The notes under the pieces are model-generated. The model saw nothing but the letters and a program-made list of their open reading frames with translations, was not told the origin of the DNA and did not search any database. A stretch of DNA of 64,000 bases from Leucobacter chromiisoli (GTDB lineage: Bacteria; Actinomycetota; Actinomycetes; Actinomycetales; Microbacteriaceae): the NCBI RefSeq assembly GCF_016522505.1, contig NZ_JAEHOH010000001.1:124001-188000 (forward strand), written 5' to 3'. Numbering within the stretch: position 1 is the stretch's first letter; every line of letters starts with the position of its first letter. Shown here piece by piece: positions 15,946-24,141 of this stretch. The translations under genes were made by a program, and so were the position numbers.

Positions 15946-17253
15946 TCAGCCCTCCGCGGGCGCCTCGGGCGCCGACTGGCAGACCGCGCGCTCCGCGAGC
16001 ACCGCCGCCTGGTCCTCGGCGGTCCACGGCAGCTCGAGACCCGCGCCGTTCTCGGCGGCGATGTTCGAGAGCTGGAACGCGAGCGCCCGCGCGAAGCCGG
16101 CACCGGCGCTCGAGTTGTTCAGCGCGACCACGACGGAGAGCCCCGACTCGGGATCGTGGTAGGCGGCGGTCATGGTGCCGGTGATGGCGCCGCTCTGCCC
16201 GTACAGCGGGCCGACGTTCTCGAGCCCGAAGCCCCACTTCTGGGCCCCGGGAGCGATCTCGGGCTCGCCGCCCTCGGGCACGATCGGCTCTCCGGCCTCG
16301 TCGCGCTCGGGGTTCGCCGTGGGCGTCGTCTCGGTGACGAGGCCGCCGAACTCCTCGCCGCCGAAGGTCGTGCCGTCGAGGTAGTGCTCGTAGAAGTTCT
16401 TGAGGTCGGTGACCGTCGTCACCGTCGCCCCGGCTCCGCTCAGCATGGTGGGGGAGACCTCCGCGACGGCGACCGGCTCGACGTCGCACACGGGCTTGCC
16501 GCCCGACATCGGATAGGTGAGGCCGGTCATGCTGTCGCCCCGCGGGGTGAGCTCGGTGTTGTCGGGGTAGTAGCTCGACCGCATGCCCGCCCGGCCGAAG
16601 ACGTGGTCGGAGAGCAGCTCCTCCGCGCTCTGGTCGGTGCGCACGCGCAGGGCTCGCGAGAGGAGCAGCGCGTTGGTGTCGGACACGTTGACGTCGAGGC
16701 CGGGCCACGGCAGCGGCGACCGGGTGAGGGCCTGCGCGAGCAGCTCGCGGTCGACCCAGGGCCGCGTCGGGTTGTTGGCGAAGATGTCGGCGAAGCCGCT
16801 CTTGAAATCGGCGAGGCCCGACTTCGCCTCGCAGAGCTGCCGGTACGTGATGTCCTCGATGCCGACCTGGCGGGTCAGATCCTTCGAGACCTTGCGGTCG
16901 AGGTCGATGCTGCCCTGCGCGGCGAGATCGAGCAGCAGAGCGCACGCGACGGGCTGCGAGGCCTGCGCCGCCCGGATGCGCGCGTTCGCGTCGAGGCTCT
17001 CATCGCCGTAGGCCGTGACGTACTCGCCCGCATCCCCGGTCCAGACGCCCACGATCGCCGCGCTGGATCCGCTCTGCTCCATGGCGGCGGAGACGGCGGC
17101 GTCGATCTGCTCGGAGAAGGCTCCCTCGACGGTGTCGACGTCGGCTGAGCCCACCCCGGACCCCTGGCCGGTGCAGGCGGTCAGGCCCATCGCCGCCGCG
17201 GTGATCACTCCGACAGCCACTACACGGGCCCGCCGTCCAAGCTTCGGAAACAC
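15946..17253 (-). CDS. Class C beta-lactamase-fold lipoprotein with degenerate active site
   Basis: A 435-residue exported protein. The signal peptide ends in a lipobox (LTAC, Cys27), so it is a membrane-anchored lipoprotein. The body follows the class C beta-lactamase/DD-peptidase fold, including the LLLDLAAQGSIDLD helix after motif 1. Aligning that helix puts QASQ (97-100) where the SxxK nucleophile and lysine should be; the YxN motif reads VSDTN, and the K/HTG motif reads QSG. It is probably a non-catalytic cell-wall-binding protein or uses another chemistry. Start GTG 17253 has only a weak GGTGG ribosome site. Monocistronic by position. Confidence 0.75.
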   Translation of the reverse strand: MFPKLGRRARVVAVGVITAAAMGLTACTGQGSGVGSADVDTVEGAFSEQIDAAVSAAMEQSGSSAAIVGVWTGDAGEYVTAYGDESLDANARIRAAQASQPVACALLLDLAAQGSIDLDRKVSKDLTRQVGIEDITYRQLCEAKSGLADFKSGFADIFANNPTRPWVDRELLAQALTRSPLPWPGLDVNVSDTNALLLSRALRVRTDQSAEELLSDHVFGRAGMRSSYYPDNTELTPRGDSMTGLTYPMSGGKPVCDVEPVAVAEVSPTMLSGAGATVTTVTDLKNFYEHYLDGTTFGGEEFGGLVTETTPTANPERDEAGEPIVPEGGEPEIAPGAQKWGFGLENVGPLYGQSGAITGTMTAAYHDPESGLSVVVALNNSSAGAGFARALAFQLSNIAAENGAGLELPWTAEDQAAVLAERAVCQSAPEAPAEG

Positions 17254-17386
17254 AGAACCACCAATCGCAGGTGAAGCAGAACACTGGCGAGTCTAACGGG
17301 TCGATGCTCCGAAGCTCCGGATTCGCCGGGCGTCCCGGAGCGCGCGCGGGGCCGCGCCGAGGGGCGATCCGGGTCTGAGGGCTTAC

Positions 17387-17412
17387 GTAGGTGAGGCAAA
17401 CCTTACTAAAGT
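17387..17412 (+). promoter_or_regulatory. Iron box overlapping the heme oxygenase promoter
   Basis: Positions 17387-17405 match the DtxR/IdeR iron box at 15 of 19 consensus positions. The -10 TAAAGT (17407-17412) follows immediately and lies 6 bases before the GTG start, so the box covers the -35/-10 region of a leaderless promoter. Iron-dependent repression is expected. Confidence 0.85.
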
Positions 17413-17418
17413 ATTGGC

Positions 17419-18471
17419 GTGACTGATTTCGACGAGACCGTCGTGGCCGGTGTGACCGGCCACATGAACGGCGACCACGCTGACGACAACCTGCTCATCG
17501 CGCGCGCGTTCGGCCACCCCTCCGCCCGCACCAGCAGCATGGTGGGAGTGACGGGGTCGGCCGGAGTGTGGCGGGTGACCGACGACGACGGCGAGCACGA
17601 GCTCTCGGTGCCGTGGCCGGGAGGCGAGATCGGCGAGCGCCCCGAGATCCGTCGCGAGGTGGTGCGGCTCTACCGCGACGCGTGCGCGCGGCTCGGGATC
17701 GAGCCGCGCGAGGAGCACGCGCCGGCGCGGCGCGGGCGGCACGGCGATCACGGTTCGGCCGGCCCGGCCCCCGCCGCGCCGGCCCACGGACGTGCCCCCG
17801 CACCGGCATCCTCCGATGCGGGGGAGATCCCGTTCTCGCAGGTGCTGCGGGAGGGCACCTGGTCCGATCACTCCGACAGCGAGGGCGCCACCTTCATGGA
17901 GGACATCATGCGGGGCACGGGCACCCTCGAGGACTACATCGACCTGGTCGCGCAGCACTTCTTCATGTACGAGGCCCTCGAGGCGGCCGCTGACCGGCTC
18001 GTGGACGATCCCCGCTTCGCCGGGTTCCACCCCGCCGCACTCAGCCGCATGGGCGCACTCGAGGCGGATCTCGCCCACCTCCTCGGCGAGGAGTGGCGGG
18101 AGCGGATCGAGCCCGTGCCCGCGACCGCGGCCTACGCCGCGCGCATCCGCGAGATCGACGCCGAGGACTGGGTGCCCGGTGTGGTCGCGCACCACTACAC
18201 GCGCTACCTCGGCGACCTCTCGGGCGGGCAGATGATCGCGCGTCGGGTCGCGAAGCAGCACGGCCTCGACGGCAGGGGCGTCGCCTTCTACGACTTCGCC
18301 GCGCTCGGAGGCATCCCCGAGTTCAAGCAGCGCTACCGGGCCGCTCTCGACGCGCTCGGCGCCGGCCTCGACGCCGATGAGCGCGCCCGCGTGCTCGACG
18401 AGGTGCGCACCGCCTACCGCTTCAACACCGAGGTCTTCGTCGACCTGGGGCGGGCGAAGGCCGGCGTATAG
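17419..18471 (+). CDS. DUF2470-heme oxygenase fusion protein
   Basis: A 350-residue protein. The first ~95 residues are a DUF2470/HugZ-N-like domain (HMNGDHADDNLLIARAF); a Pro/Ala/His/Arg-rich linker (about 96-133) leads to a classic heme oxygenase domain. In the latter H151 (WSDHSDSEGATFM) is the probable proximal heme ligand, and HHYTRYLGDLSGGQ is the distal helix signature. It would cleave heme to biliverdin, CO and iron, with the fused domain perhaps binding heme or flavin. Start GTG 17419 has no ribosome site and begins 6 bases after the -10, so it is read as leaderless. Iron box control fits a heme-iron scavenging role. Confidence 0.9.
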   Translation: MTDFDETVVAGVTGHMNGDHADDNLLIARAFGHPSARTSSMVGVTGSAGVWRVTDDDGEHELSVPWPGGEIGERPEIRREVVRLYRDACARLGIEPREEHAPARRGRHGDHGSAGPAPAAPAHGRAPAPASSDAGEIPFSQVLREGTWSDHSDSEGATFMEDIMRGTGTLEDYIDLVAQHFFMYEALEAAADRLVDDPRFAGFHPAALSRMGALEADLAHLLGEEWRERIEPVPATAAYAARIREIDAEDWVPGVVAHHYTRYLGDLSGGQMIARRVAKQHGLDGRGVAFYDFAALGGIPEFKQRYRAALDALGAGLDADERARVLDEVRTAYRFNTEVFVDLGRAKAGV

Positions 18472-18505
18472 GGCGAGTCGGGGCGGGATCGATCCGGACC
18501 AGCTC

Positions 18506-18530
18506 CCGCCCGCCAGCGGGCAGCGGGCGG
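18506..18530. terminator. Hairpin between convergent heme oxygenase and helicase genes
   Basis: Eight-base perfect GC arms (18506-18513 and 18523-18530) with a 9-base loop, centred in the 78-base gap; likely serves both genes. Confidence 0.55.
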
Positions 18531-18549
18531 CGCCGTGCGGATGCGGCGG

Positions 18550-19848
18550 TCAGGTGAAGAGGCGCCCTCCGACGGGGCCTCCCTCGCGGCCCTCGTGCAT
18601 GAACCGCACGACGTTCGGGTCCACGATCACGTCGCGCGGCTGCAGCGGCCTGCGCAGGTAGAGGCCCCCCAGCGAACGCACCCGGCTGAGCGCTACGTAG
18701 CTCTGCCCGGCGCTGAAGGCGCGCGGCCCGAGGTCGATCGCCGCCGCGTCGTAGCTGTGCCCCTGCGACTTGTGGACCGTCACGGCCCACGCGAGGCGCA
18801 GGGGGAACTGCTCGAACTCGGCGACGACCTCCTTCTCGAGCTTCTTGGTCTCGGGGTCGTAGCGGTACCGGTAGCGCTCCCAGGTGGTGGGCTCGACCTC
18901 GAACTCCTCGTCGCCGATCTCGACCCACACGGTGCCCGAGATGCGCGACACCGTGCCGATCGTGCCGTTCACCCAGCGCCCGTCGGAGTCGTTGCGCAGG
19001 AACATCACCTGAGCCCCCGGCTTCAGCTCGAGCACCTCGTCGGCGGGGTAGGAGTTCTCGCGGAACTCGCCGTTGACCTCGGCGACGGCGCGCAGCGAGG
19101 ATCCCCGGATCTCGGCCAGCCGCGCGGCGTTGATCCTGTTGACGGTCGCATTGGTGGTCGCGAGGGTGAGCACGTCGCGCGGCGCGGGTCGCTGCCCCGC
19201 GGCGTTCAGCTCCTCGGCCATGTCGAGCGTGACGGTGCCGTGCCGTACGGCGCCGAGGATCTGCTTGAACCGGTCGTCGCGCTGCCGGTGCACCTCCTCG
19301 AGCTCGACGACGGAGAGCGGCGCGCTCTCCCACACCCTCGCGTCGAAGAACCACAGCGATCGGTAGGTGTCGCCGAAGTAGGCGCGCTCCTCGGGATCCC
19401 GCGGCGACACGGGCGGCAGCTGGTAGGGATCCCCGAACATGATGATCTGCGCGCCGCCGAAGGGGTCGTGCTTCTTGCCCCGCGCCTGGCGCAGGGAGCG
19501 GTCGATCGCATCCATCAGGTCGGCCGAGACCATGGAGATCTCGTCGATCACGAGTGTGTCGATCGAGGCGAGCATCTTCTTGAGCTCGGCGGGCTGATCG
19601 AGATCGTGATCGGCGATGATCCCGGTGGGCAGGCGCAGCAGCGAGTGGATCGTCTGACCGCCGACATTGAGCGCTGCGACCCCCGTGGGGGCGCAGACGG
19701 CGATGATCTTGCTGGTGTTCCAGGCCAGATGGTTCAGGATCGTGGACTTGCCCGTCCCGGCCCGGCCGGTCACGAAGATGTGCTCCCGCGTGTGCTCGAT
19801 GCGCTCGTAGACGGCGAGCTGTTCCGGTGAGAGATCGGGGCGTGCCAC
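18550..19848 (-). CDS. PIF1-like/RecD2-like SF1 DNA helicase
   Basis: A 432-residue cytoplasmic helicase. Walker A GRAGTGKS (28-35), APTGVAALNVGGQTIHSLL (motif Ia), LVIDEISM (motif II), FGDPYQLPP (motif III) and the C-terminal VHKSQGHSYD and YVALSRVR motifs place it in the PIF1 group. No extra nuclease domain. GTG 19848 is chosen because conservation begins there and TACGCT lies 6 bases upstream; the longer open frame to 20886 is antisense to the lipoprotein gene. Likely unwinds DNA in replication or repair. Confidence 0.9.
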   Translation of the reverse strand: MARPDLSPEQLAVYERIEHTREHIFVTGRAGTGKSTILNHLAWNTSKIIAVCAPTGVAALNVGGQTIHSLLRLPTGIIADHDLDQPAELKKMLASIDTLVIDEISMVSADLMDAIDRSLRQARGKKHDPFGGAQIIMFGDPYQLPPVSPRDPEERAYFGDTYRSLWFFDARVWESAPLSVVELEEVHRQRDDRFKQILGAVRHGTVTLDMAEELNAAGQRPAPRDVLTLATTNATVNRINAARLAEIRGSSLRAVAEVNGEFRENSYPADEVLELKPGAQVMFLRNDSDGRWVNGTIGTVSRISGTVWVEIGDEEFEVEPTTWERYRYRYDPETKKLEKEVVAEFEQFPLRLAWAVTVHKSQGHSYDAAAIDLGPRAFSAGQSYVALSRVRSLGGLYLRRPLQPRDVIVDPNVVRFMHEGREGGPVGGRLFT

Positions 19849-19904
19849 CCGACCAGCGTACTTCGTCCGGGCCCGCGATGCCGCGGCCGGTCGGCGTCCC
19901 GGCC

Positions 19905-21086
19905 TCAGCGCGGCAGCAGCACGTCGGTGACGTTCAGGTCGCTCACGACGAGGTAGCCCGCCTCGACCCGCAGCTCCGAGTAGGGCGGCGACCACCGGAG
20001 GACGTCCTCGCCCTCCGCGTCGATGACGATGAAGCCCTCTCCCCCGGGCTCGTCGACGATGATCATGGACCCGTCCGCGCTCACGTCCGAGAGGAGCACG
20101 GAGGAGCCGCGCAGGTCGATCTGCCCGGCCCGGGTGTAGTGCCGGCCCCGGTCCTCGAACAGGGCCGGGGCCCCGTCGCGCGCGACCGCCGTCACCTTGC
20201 CCGCGGCGACGTGGTCGGCGATCGGCAGGGTGACGCCCTCGGAGCCCCGGGGCGCGAACGGGTACTGGGATTCGCCGACGGTGCGGTCGATCTCCTCGCC
20301 GTCGAGGTCGAAGAACGCGTACTCGGGGTCGCTCTGATTCACCCGGAGGACGAAGCCGTCGCTCGCCCAGGTGAGGGCGCTGCCGACGTCGACGCCGGTC
20401 GTCTCGTACCGCACCTCGCCGGTGCGCCCGTCCACCACCGAGAGCCTCCCGTCGAGGCCGGAGCTCACCCCGAGCATGCCGTCGCCGAGCGGCGTGACCT
20501 CGACCCGGGTGCCGAGCTCCCGCTGCCAGACGCGGCCCGTGCCGCCCTCGGGGCGCGGCCCGATGCCCACGAGCTGCTGCTCGGACTCCACCACCCAGAG
20601 GTCGTCGACCCGGGCGGTCACGCGCCCGGCGCCGATGTCGGGGTCGGTGAGGGCGAACTCCTCCCGGGTCGCTCCGCTCCTCGCATCGACGAGGCGCCAG
20701 GCGCTCTCGCCCGGCCCGGTGGAGAGCATCGCGGCGCCCTCCCGCACGGCGCCCTCCGCGCAGCTGAGATCCGGGAGGGTCCAGAGCACGGCCCCGCTGT
20801 CGAGGCTCCTGGCCTGGACCTGGGTGCCGAAGTCGGGTGCGGATGCGTCCAGGGTCTCGACGGCCACCCCGTCTCCGACGCCGCACAGCGTGTTCATCGT
20901 GGAGTAGCGCCCGCCGAGCCCGTCAGCGTAGGCCTCGCTGAACCAGCGCCCCGGATCGCCGACCGGGTGCAGCTGCACGTCGGCGATCGCCGGCAGGGTG
21001 GGATCGGCATCGCCCGCGGTGCAGCCGGCGAGCAGCGCCGCGGCCGCGACGGTGAGAGCGGCTGGTCGGACGCTTCGCGTCCTCAC
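19905..21086 (-). CDS. Lipoprotein with PQQ/WD-like beta-propeller
   Basis: A 393-residue exported lipoprotein: signal peptide ending LLAGC, then a series of about seven strand-rich repeats with DGRTGEVRYET and DLDGEEIDRT blades typical of PQQ-like propellers. No enzyme motif is seen; a binding or assembly role at the membrane is likely. The GTG start overlaps the stop of the upstream transporter gene (GTGA), so the two are co-translated. Confidence 0.75.
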   Translation of the reverse strand: MRTRSVRPAALTVAAAALLAGCTAGDADPTLPAIADVQLHPVGDPGRWFSEAYADGLGGRYSTMNTLCGVGDGVAVETLDASAPDFGTQVQARSLDSGAVLWTLPDLSCAEGAVREGAAMLSTGPGESAWRLVDARSGATREEFALTDPDIGAGRVTARVDDLWVVESEQQLVGIGPRPEGGTGRVWQRELGTRVEVTPLGDGMLGVSSGLDGRLSVVDGRTGEVRYETTGVDVGSALTWASDGFVLRVNQSDPEYAFFDLDGEEIDRTVGESQYPFAPRGSEGVTLPIADHVAAGKVTAVARDGAPALFEDRGRHYTRAGQIDLRGSSVLLSDVSADGSMIIVDEPGGEGFIVIDAEGEDVLRWSPPYSELRVEAGYLVVSDLNVTDVLLPR

Positions 21087-22402
21087 GACGCCCTCGTCCC
21101 TCGCTCCGCCCTCACCGGCAGCAGCAGGAGCAGCCCGGCCAGGAGCACGAGCGCGATGCCGAGAGTGCCCGAGATCGTCGCGCCGCCGAGTGCCACCGCG
21201 GCCGTGAACGCGGCGGGAGCGAGGAACGACACGGCGCGGCCGGTCGTCGCGTAGAGGCCGAAGATCTCCCCCTCGCGGCCGGGTGGGATGAGGCGGGCGA
21301 GGTAGCTGCGGCTCGCGGACTGGACCGGCCCGACGAAGATCGAGGAGGCGAGGCCGAAGACCCAGAAGACCCAGGGGCCGAGCGGCGCGAGCAGGAACAC
21401 GAGCATCAGCCCCACCACCATCGCCGCGAGCGACGCGAGCATGACCCCCTTGGCGCTGAAGCGATCCTCGAGGAAGCCGCCGAGGATCGTCGCCGCCCCC
21501 GAGATCACGTTCGCGGCGATCGCGAAGACGATCACGGTGGTCGGCTCGAACCCGAACGACCTGGCGGCGATGACCCCGGCGAAGGTGAAGACCCCGGCGA
21601 GGCCGTCGCGGAACACCGCGCTCGCCAGCAGGAAGAACAGCGTCTGCCTCGACTCGCGCCACAGCCGCGCGAGGCTGCGGAAGAGCTCGCGATAGCCCGA
21701 GAAGAGACCCCTGACGGGGCTGGAGGCGTCGGCGGGGATCTCGGGGACGGCGATGAACACGGGGATCGCGAACACGGCGAACCAGGCTGCGCAGAGCACC
21801 ATCGCCAGGCGGACATTCCAGCCGTCCTCGGCGCTCACGCCGAACCAGCCCGTGTCGGGCAGGATGAAGCCGACGAGCACGAGGGTGAGCAGCACGATGC
21901 CGCCCAGATAGCCCATGCCCCAGCCGAAGCCGGAGACGCGGCCGAGCGTGCGCGGCGTCGAGAGCTGCGTGAGCATCGAGTTGTAGCTGACGCTCGCGAA
22001 CTCGAAGGCGATGTTGCCGACCGCGAGCAGCACGAGGCCGAGGGTCAGGTACTGCTGATCCGGCGCCACGAGCACGAGCAGCGCCGTGCACGCGACGACG
22101 ATCGCCGTGTTGATCCCGAGCCACTGCCTGCGGCGCCCGCCCGCGTCGGTCCACCGGCCGAGCACCGGCGCGAGCAGCGCGATCACGACGCCGGCGATCG
22201 AGAGCGCCGTGCCGAGCTTGACCGAGACCTCGGCCTCCTCGCCGAAGGATCCGGAGGTGAGGTAGACGGTGAAGACGAAGGTCGTGACGACCGCCTGGAA
22301 CGCCGCGGATCCCCAGTCCCACAGCGACCACGCGAGCACCGTCCGCCTCCGCACGACCGGTTCGCCGGCGGCGCCTGACTGCTGCGGTGCGGTGTGGCTC
22401 AT
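21083..22402 (-). CDS. MFS transporter, UMF1/Atg22 type
   Basis: A 439-residue membrane protein with about 12 helices. The N-terminal WSLWDWGSAAFQAV and the GFGWGMGYLGG helix are typical of the UMF1 (Atg22-like) family, whose bacterial substrates are poorly known. ATG 22402 lies 6 bases after TACGCT, suggesting a leaderless transcript. It overlaps the lipoprotein gene and is divergent from a PucR regulator. Confidence 0.87.
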   Translation of the reverse strand: MSHTAPQQSGAAGEPVVRRRTVLAWSLWDWGSAAFQAVVTTFVFTVYLTSGSFGEEAEVSVKLGTALSIAGVVIALLAPVLGRWTDAGGRRRQWLGINTAIVVACTALLVLVAPDQQYLTLGLVLLAVGNIAFEFASVSYNSMLTQLSTPRTLGRVSGFGWGMGYLGGIVLLTLVLVGFILPDTGWFGVSAEDGWNVRLAMVLCAAWFAVFAIPVFIAVPEIPADASSPVRGLFSGYRELFRSLARLWRESRQTLFFLLASAVFRDGLAGVFTFAGVIAARSFGFEPTTVIVFAIAANVISGAATILGGFLEDRFSAKGVMLASLAAMVVGLMLVFLLAPLGPWVFWVFGLASSIFVGPVQSASRSYLARLIPPGREGEIFGLYATTGRAVSFLAPAAFTAAVALGGATISGTLGIALVLLAGLLLLLPVRAERGTRAS

Positions 22403-22408
22403 GCGCTC

Positions 22409-22426
22409 AGCGTAGCGGGGTACAGT
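22409..22426. promoter_or_regulatory. Interlocked divergent promoters, UMF1 transporter and PucR gene
   Basis: A minus-strand -10 TACGCT (22414-22409) for the transporter and a plus-strand -10 TACAGT (22421-22426) for the PucR gene are only 6 bases apart, so the two promoters must overlap each other. No clear -35 is seen on either strand. Confidence 0.5.
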
Positions 22427-22583
22427 GAATCGGCCGAGAACCGGCGCGAAACGGCGGCGGGCCGGGCGGTGTGACGGTACAGCCGGGCGGTATGACGGCA
22501 CGGTCCGGCGGCGGTCGGCGGGCGCCGCCGGTCGGCGAGGGTCGGCGCGGCCGGAGAAGACCGGAGGAGAAGGGAGCAGCGGC

Positions 22584-24026
22584 GTGAACGCGATGGAGGG
22601 CGAATCCCTGACGCTGGGCGAGCTCGTCGCGATCGACACGCTCCGCTCCGAGGTGATCGCCGGTGCCCGCGGGCTCGACCGCCGTGTGGTCTGGGCGCAC
22701 AGCTGCGAGCTCGACGACCCCTGGCTGTGGCTGGCGCCCGGCGAACTGCTCATGACGATCGGATTCTGCGTGCCGCGGGAGCCGGAGGCGCAGGTGCGCT
22801 TCGTGAGGGAGCTCGACGAGGCCGGCGTGGTCGGGGCGATGCTGGGGGAGCGCAACACCCGCCTGTCGCTCAGCGAGGAGATGCTCGCCGAGGCCGATCG
22901 GCGAGGATTCCCGCTGATGCGGACCCAGCACCAGGTCCCGTGGTCTGCGGTGGCCCGGCACGTGGCCGCGGCCTCGAGCAGCAGCCAGGCCTCGCAGGTG
23001 CTCACGCTCGCGAAGCTCTACGAGCTCACGGCGGCCTCCGAGAACGCGCAGGAGCTCGCCGACGGGATCGCGCGGCTGCTGCGGATCCAGCTGGAGGTCA
23101 CGGAGGATCAGGGCGGTTTCGCGATCCTGCGCTCCAGCCACGATCGCCGGGCGGAGGAGAAGGGCGCGCTCGAGGTCCGGGTGCGCGCCCATCGGCTGAC
23201 GAGCCGGCACGCTGCGACGCTGGAGATCGGCGAGCTGTCCCACGACGGGCTGAGCGCGATGGTGCTGGTGCACCTCAAGCGCGTCATCGAGGTCGAGGCC
23301 GACCGCATCCTCTTCCGCGCCTCCGCCCAGGCGGAGGAGGCCGAGGCCGCCCTCGAGCAGCTGCTCGTGGAGGAGCGGGGCGCCGCGGCCTCCGGGATCC
23401 TCGGCAAGGCGGCGCTCCGGCACGGGTACCGGGTGCTCGCCTTCGCAGAGACCGAGGCGCCGCGGATCGGGAAGGCGTGCGCCGTGCGCGGTCTCCCCGT
23501 GCTCGTGGGGCGCAACGGCGAGGCCGGCCTGATCCTGGCGCCCGCGGGCGTGCTCGACCGCGTGCGCGACCTGCTCGCCGAGTTGAGCGTCGCGGCGGGC
23601 GCGTCCTCGGTCGTGAAGGGCTGGGGCGATGCCAGGGGCGCCGTCTCGGAGGCGATGAGCGCGCTCGTCGACGCGCAGAGCAGTCGCAGCGCATGGGTCG
23701 AGTTCGAGGGGGCCCGCGTCGCCGTCCTCGCACGTTCCGAGCGCGAGGCCCGCGAGATCATCCGGGAGGTGCTCGGCCCGCTCGCGGAGGACAACGCGCG
23801 GGCCGCCATGCTGCGCGAGACGCTGTTCACCTACCTGCGCCACGAGCGCAGCTGGGCGGAGAGCTCGGCCGAGCTCGGCATCCACCGGCAGACCCTCGCC
23901 TATCGTCTGCGCAAGGTGGAGGCGCTCACGGCGCGCACCATCTCGAGGACGGAGGATCTGGCTGCGCTCTGGATCGCCGCGCAGGCCTGGGAGAGGTTCG
24001 GGCCCGACTCTCGTTCTGCGGGCTGA
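22584..24026 (+). CDS. PucR-family transcriptional regulator (first of three)
   Basis: A 480-residue regulator. The N-terminal PucR domain includes VVWAHSCELDDPWLWL and GELLMTIGF; the middle is GGDEF-like/variable; the C-terminal PucR helix-turn-helix has SSAELGIHRQTLAYRL. These proteins usually activate nearby purine, amine or amino-acid catabolic genes. Start GTG 22584 follows AAGGGAG. It heads the block of amine oxidation and transport genes and is closely related in its N-terminal motif to the regulator at 34995. Confidence 0.88.
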   Translation: MNAMEGESLTLGELVAIDTLRSEVIAGARGLDRRVVWAHSCELDDPWLWLAPGELLMTIGFCVPREPEAQVRFVRELDEAGVVGAMLGERNTRLSLSEEMLAEADRRGFPLMRTQHQVPWSAVARHVAAASSSSQASQVLTLAKLYELTAASENAQELADGIARLLRIQLEVTEDQGGFAILRSSHDRRAEEKGALEVRVRAHRLTSRHAATLEIGELSHDGLSAMVLVHLKRVIEVEADRILFRASAQAEEAEAALEQLLVEERGAAASGILGKAALRHGYRVLAFAETEAPRIGKACAVRGLPVLVGRNGEAGLILAPAGVLDRVRDLLAELSVAAGASSVVKGWGDARGAVSEAMSALVDAQSSRSAWVEFEGARVAVLARSEREAREIIREVLGPLAEDNARAAMLRETLFTYLRHERSWAESSAELGIHRQTLAYRLRKVEALTARTISRTEDLAALWIAAQAWERFGPDSRSAG

Positions 24027-24141
24027 ACGATGCCGGCGGATTCATACCGGGGGACAATCGCTTCCGCGGGTCCGAGGACGTAGCCTCGTTCGCAGAGCGG
24101 AGGCACCGAGGCTTCCGCCGGAACAGGCAAAGAGGCAGGAT

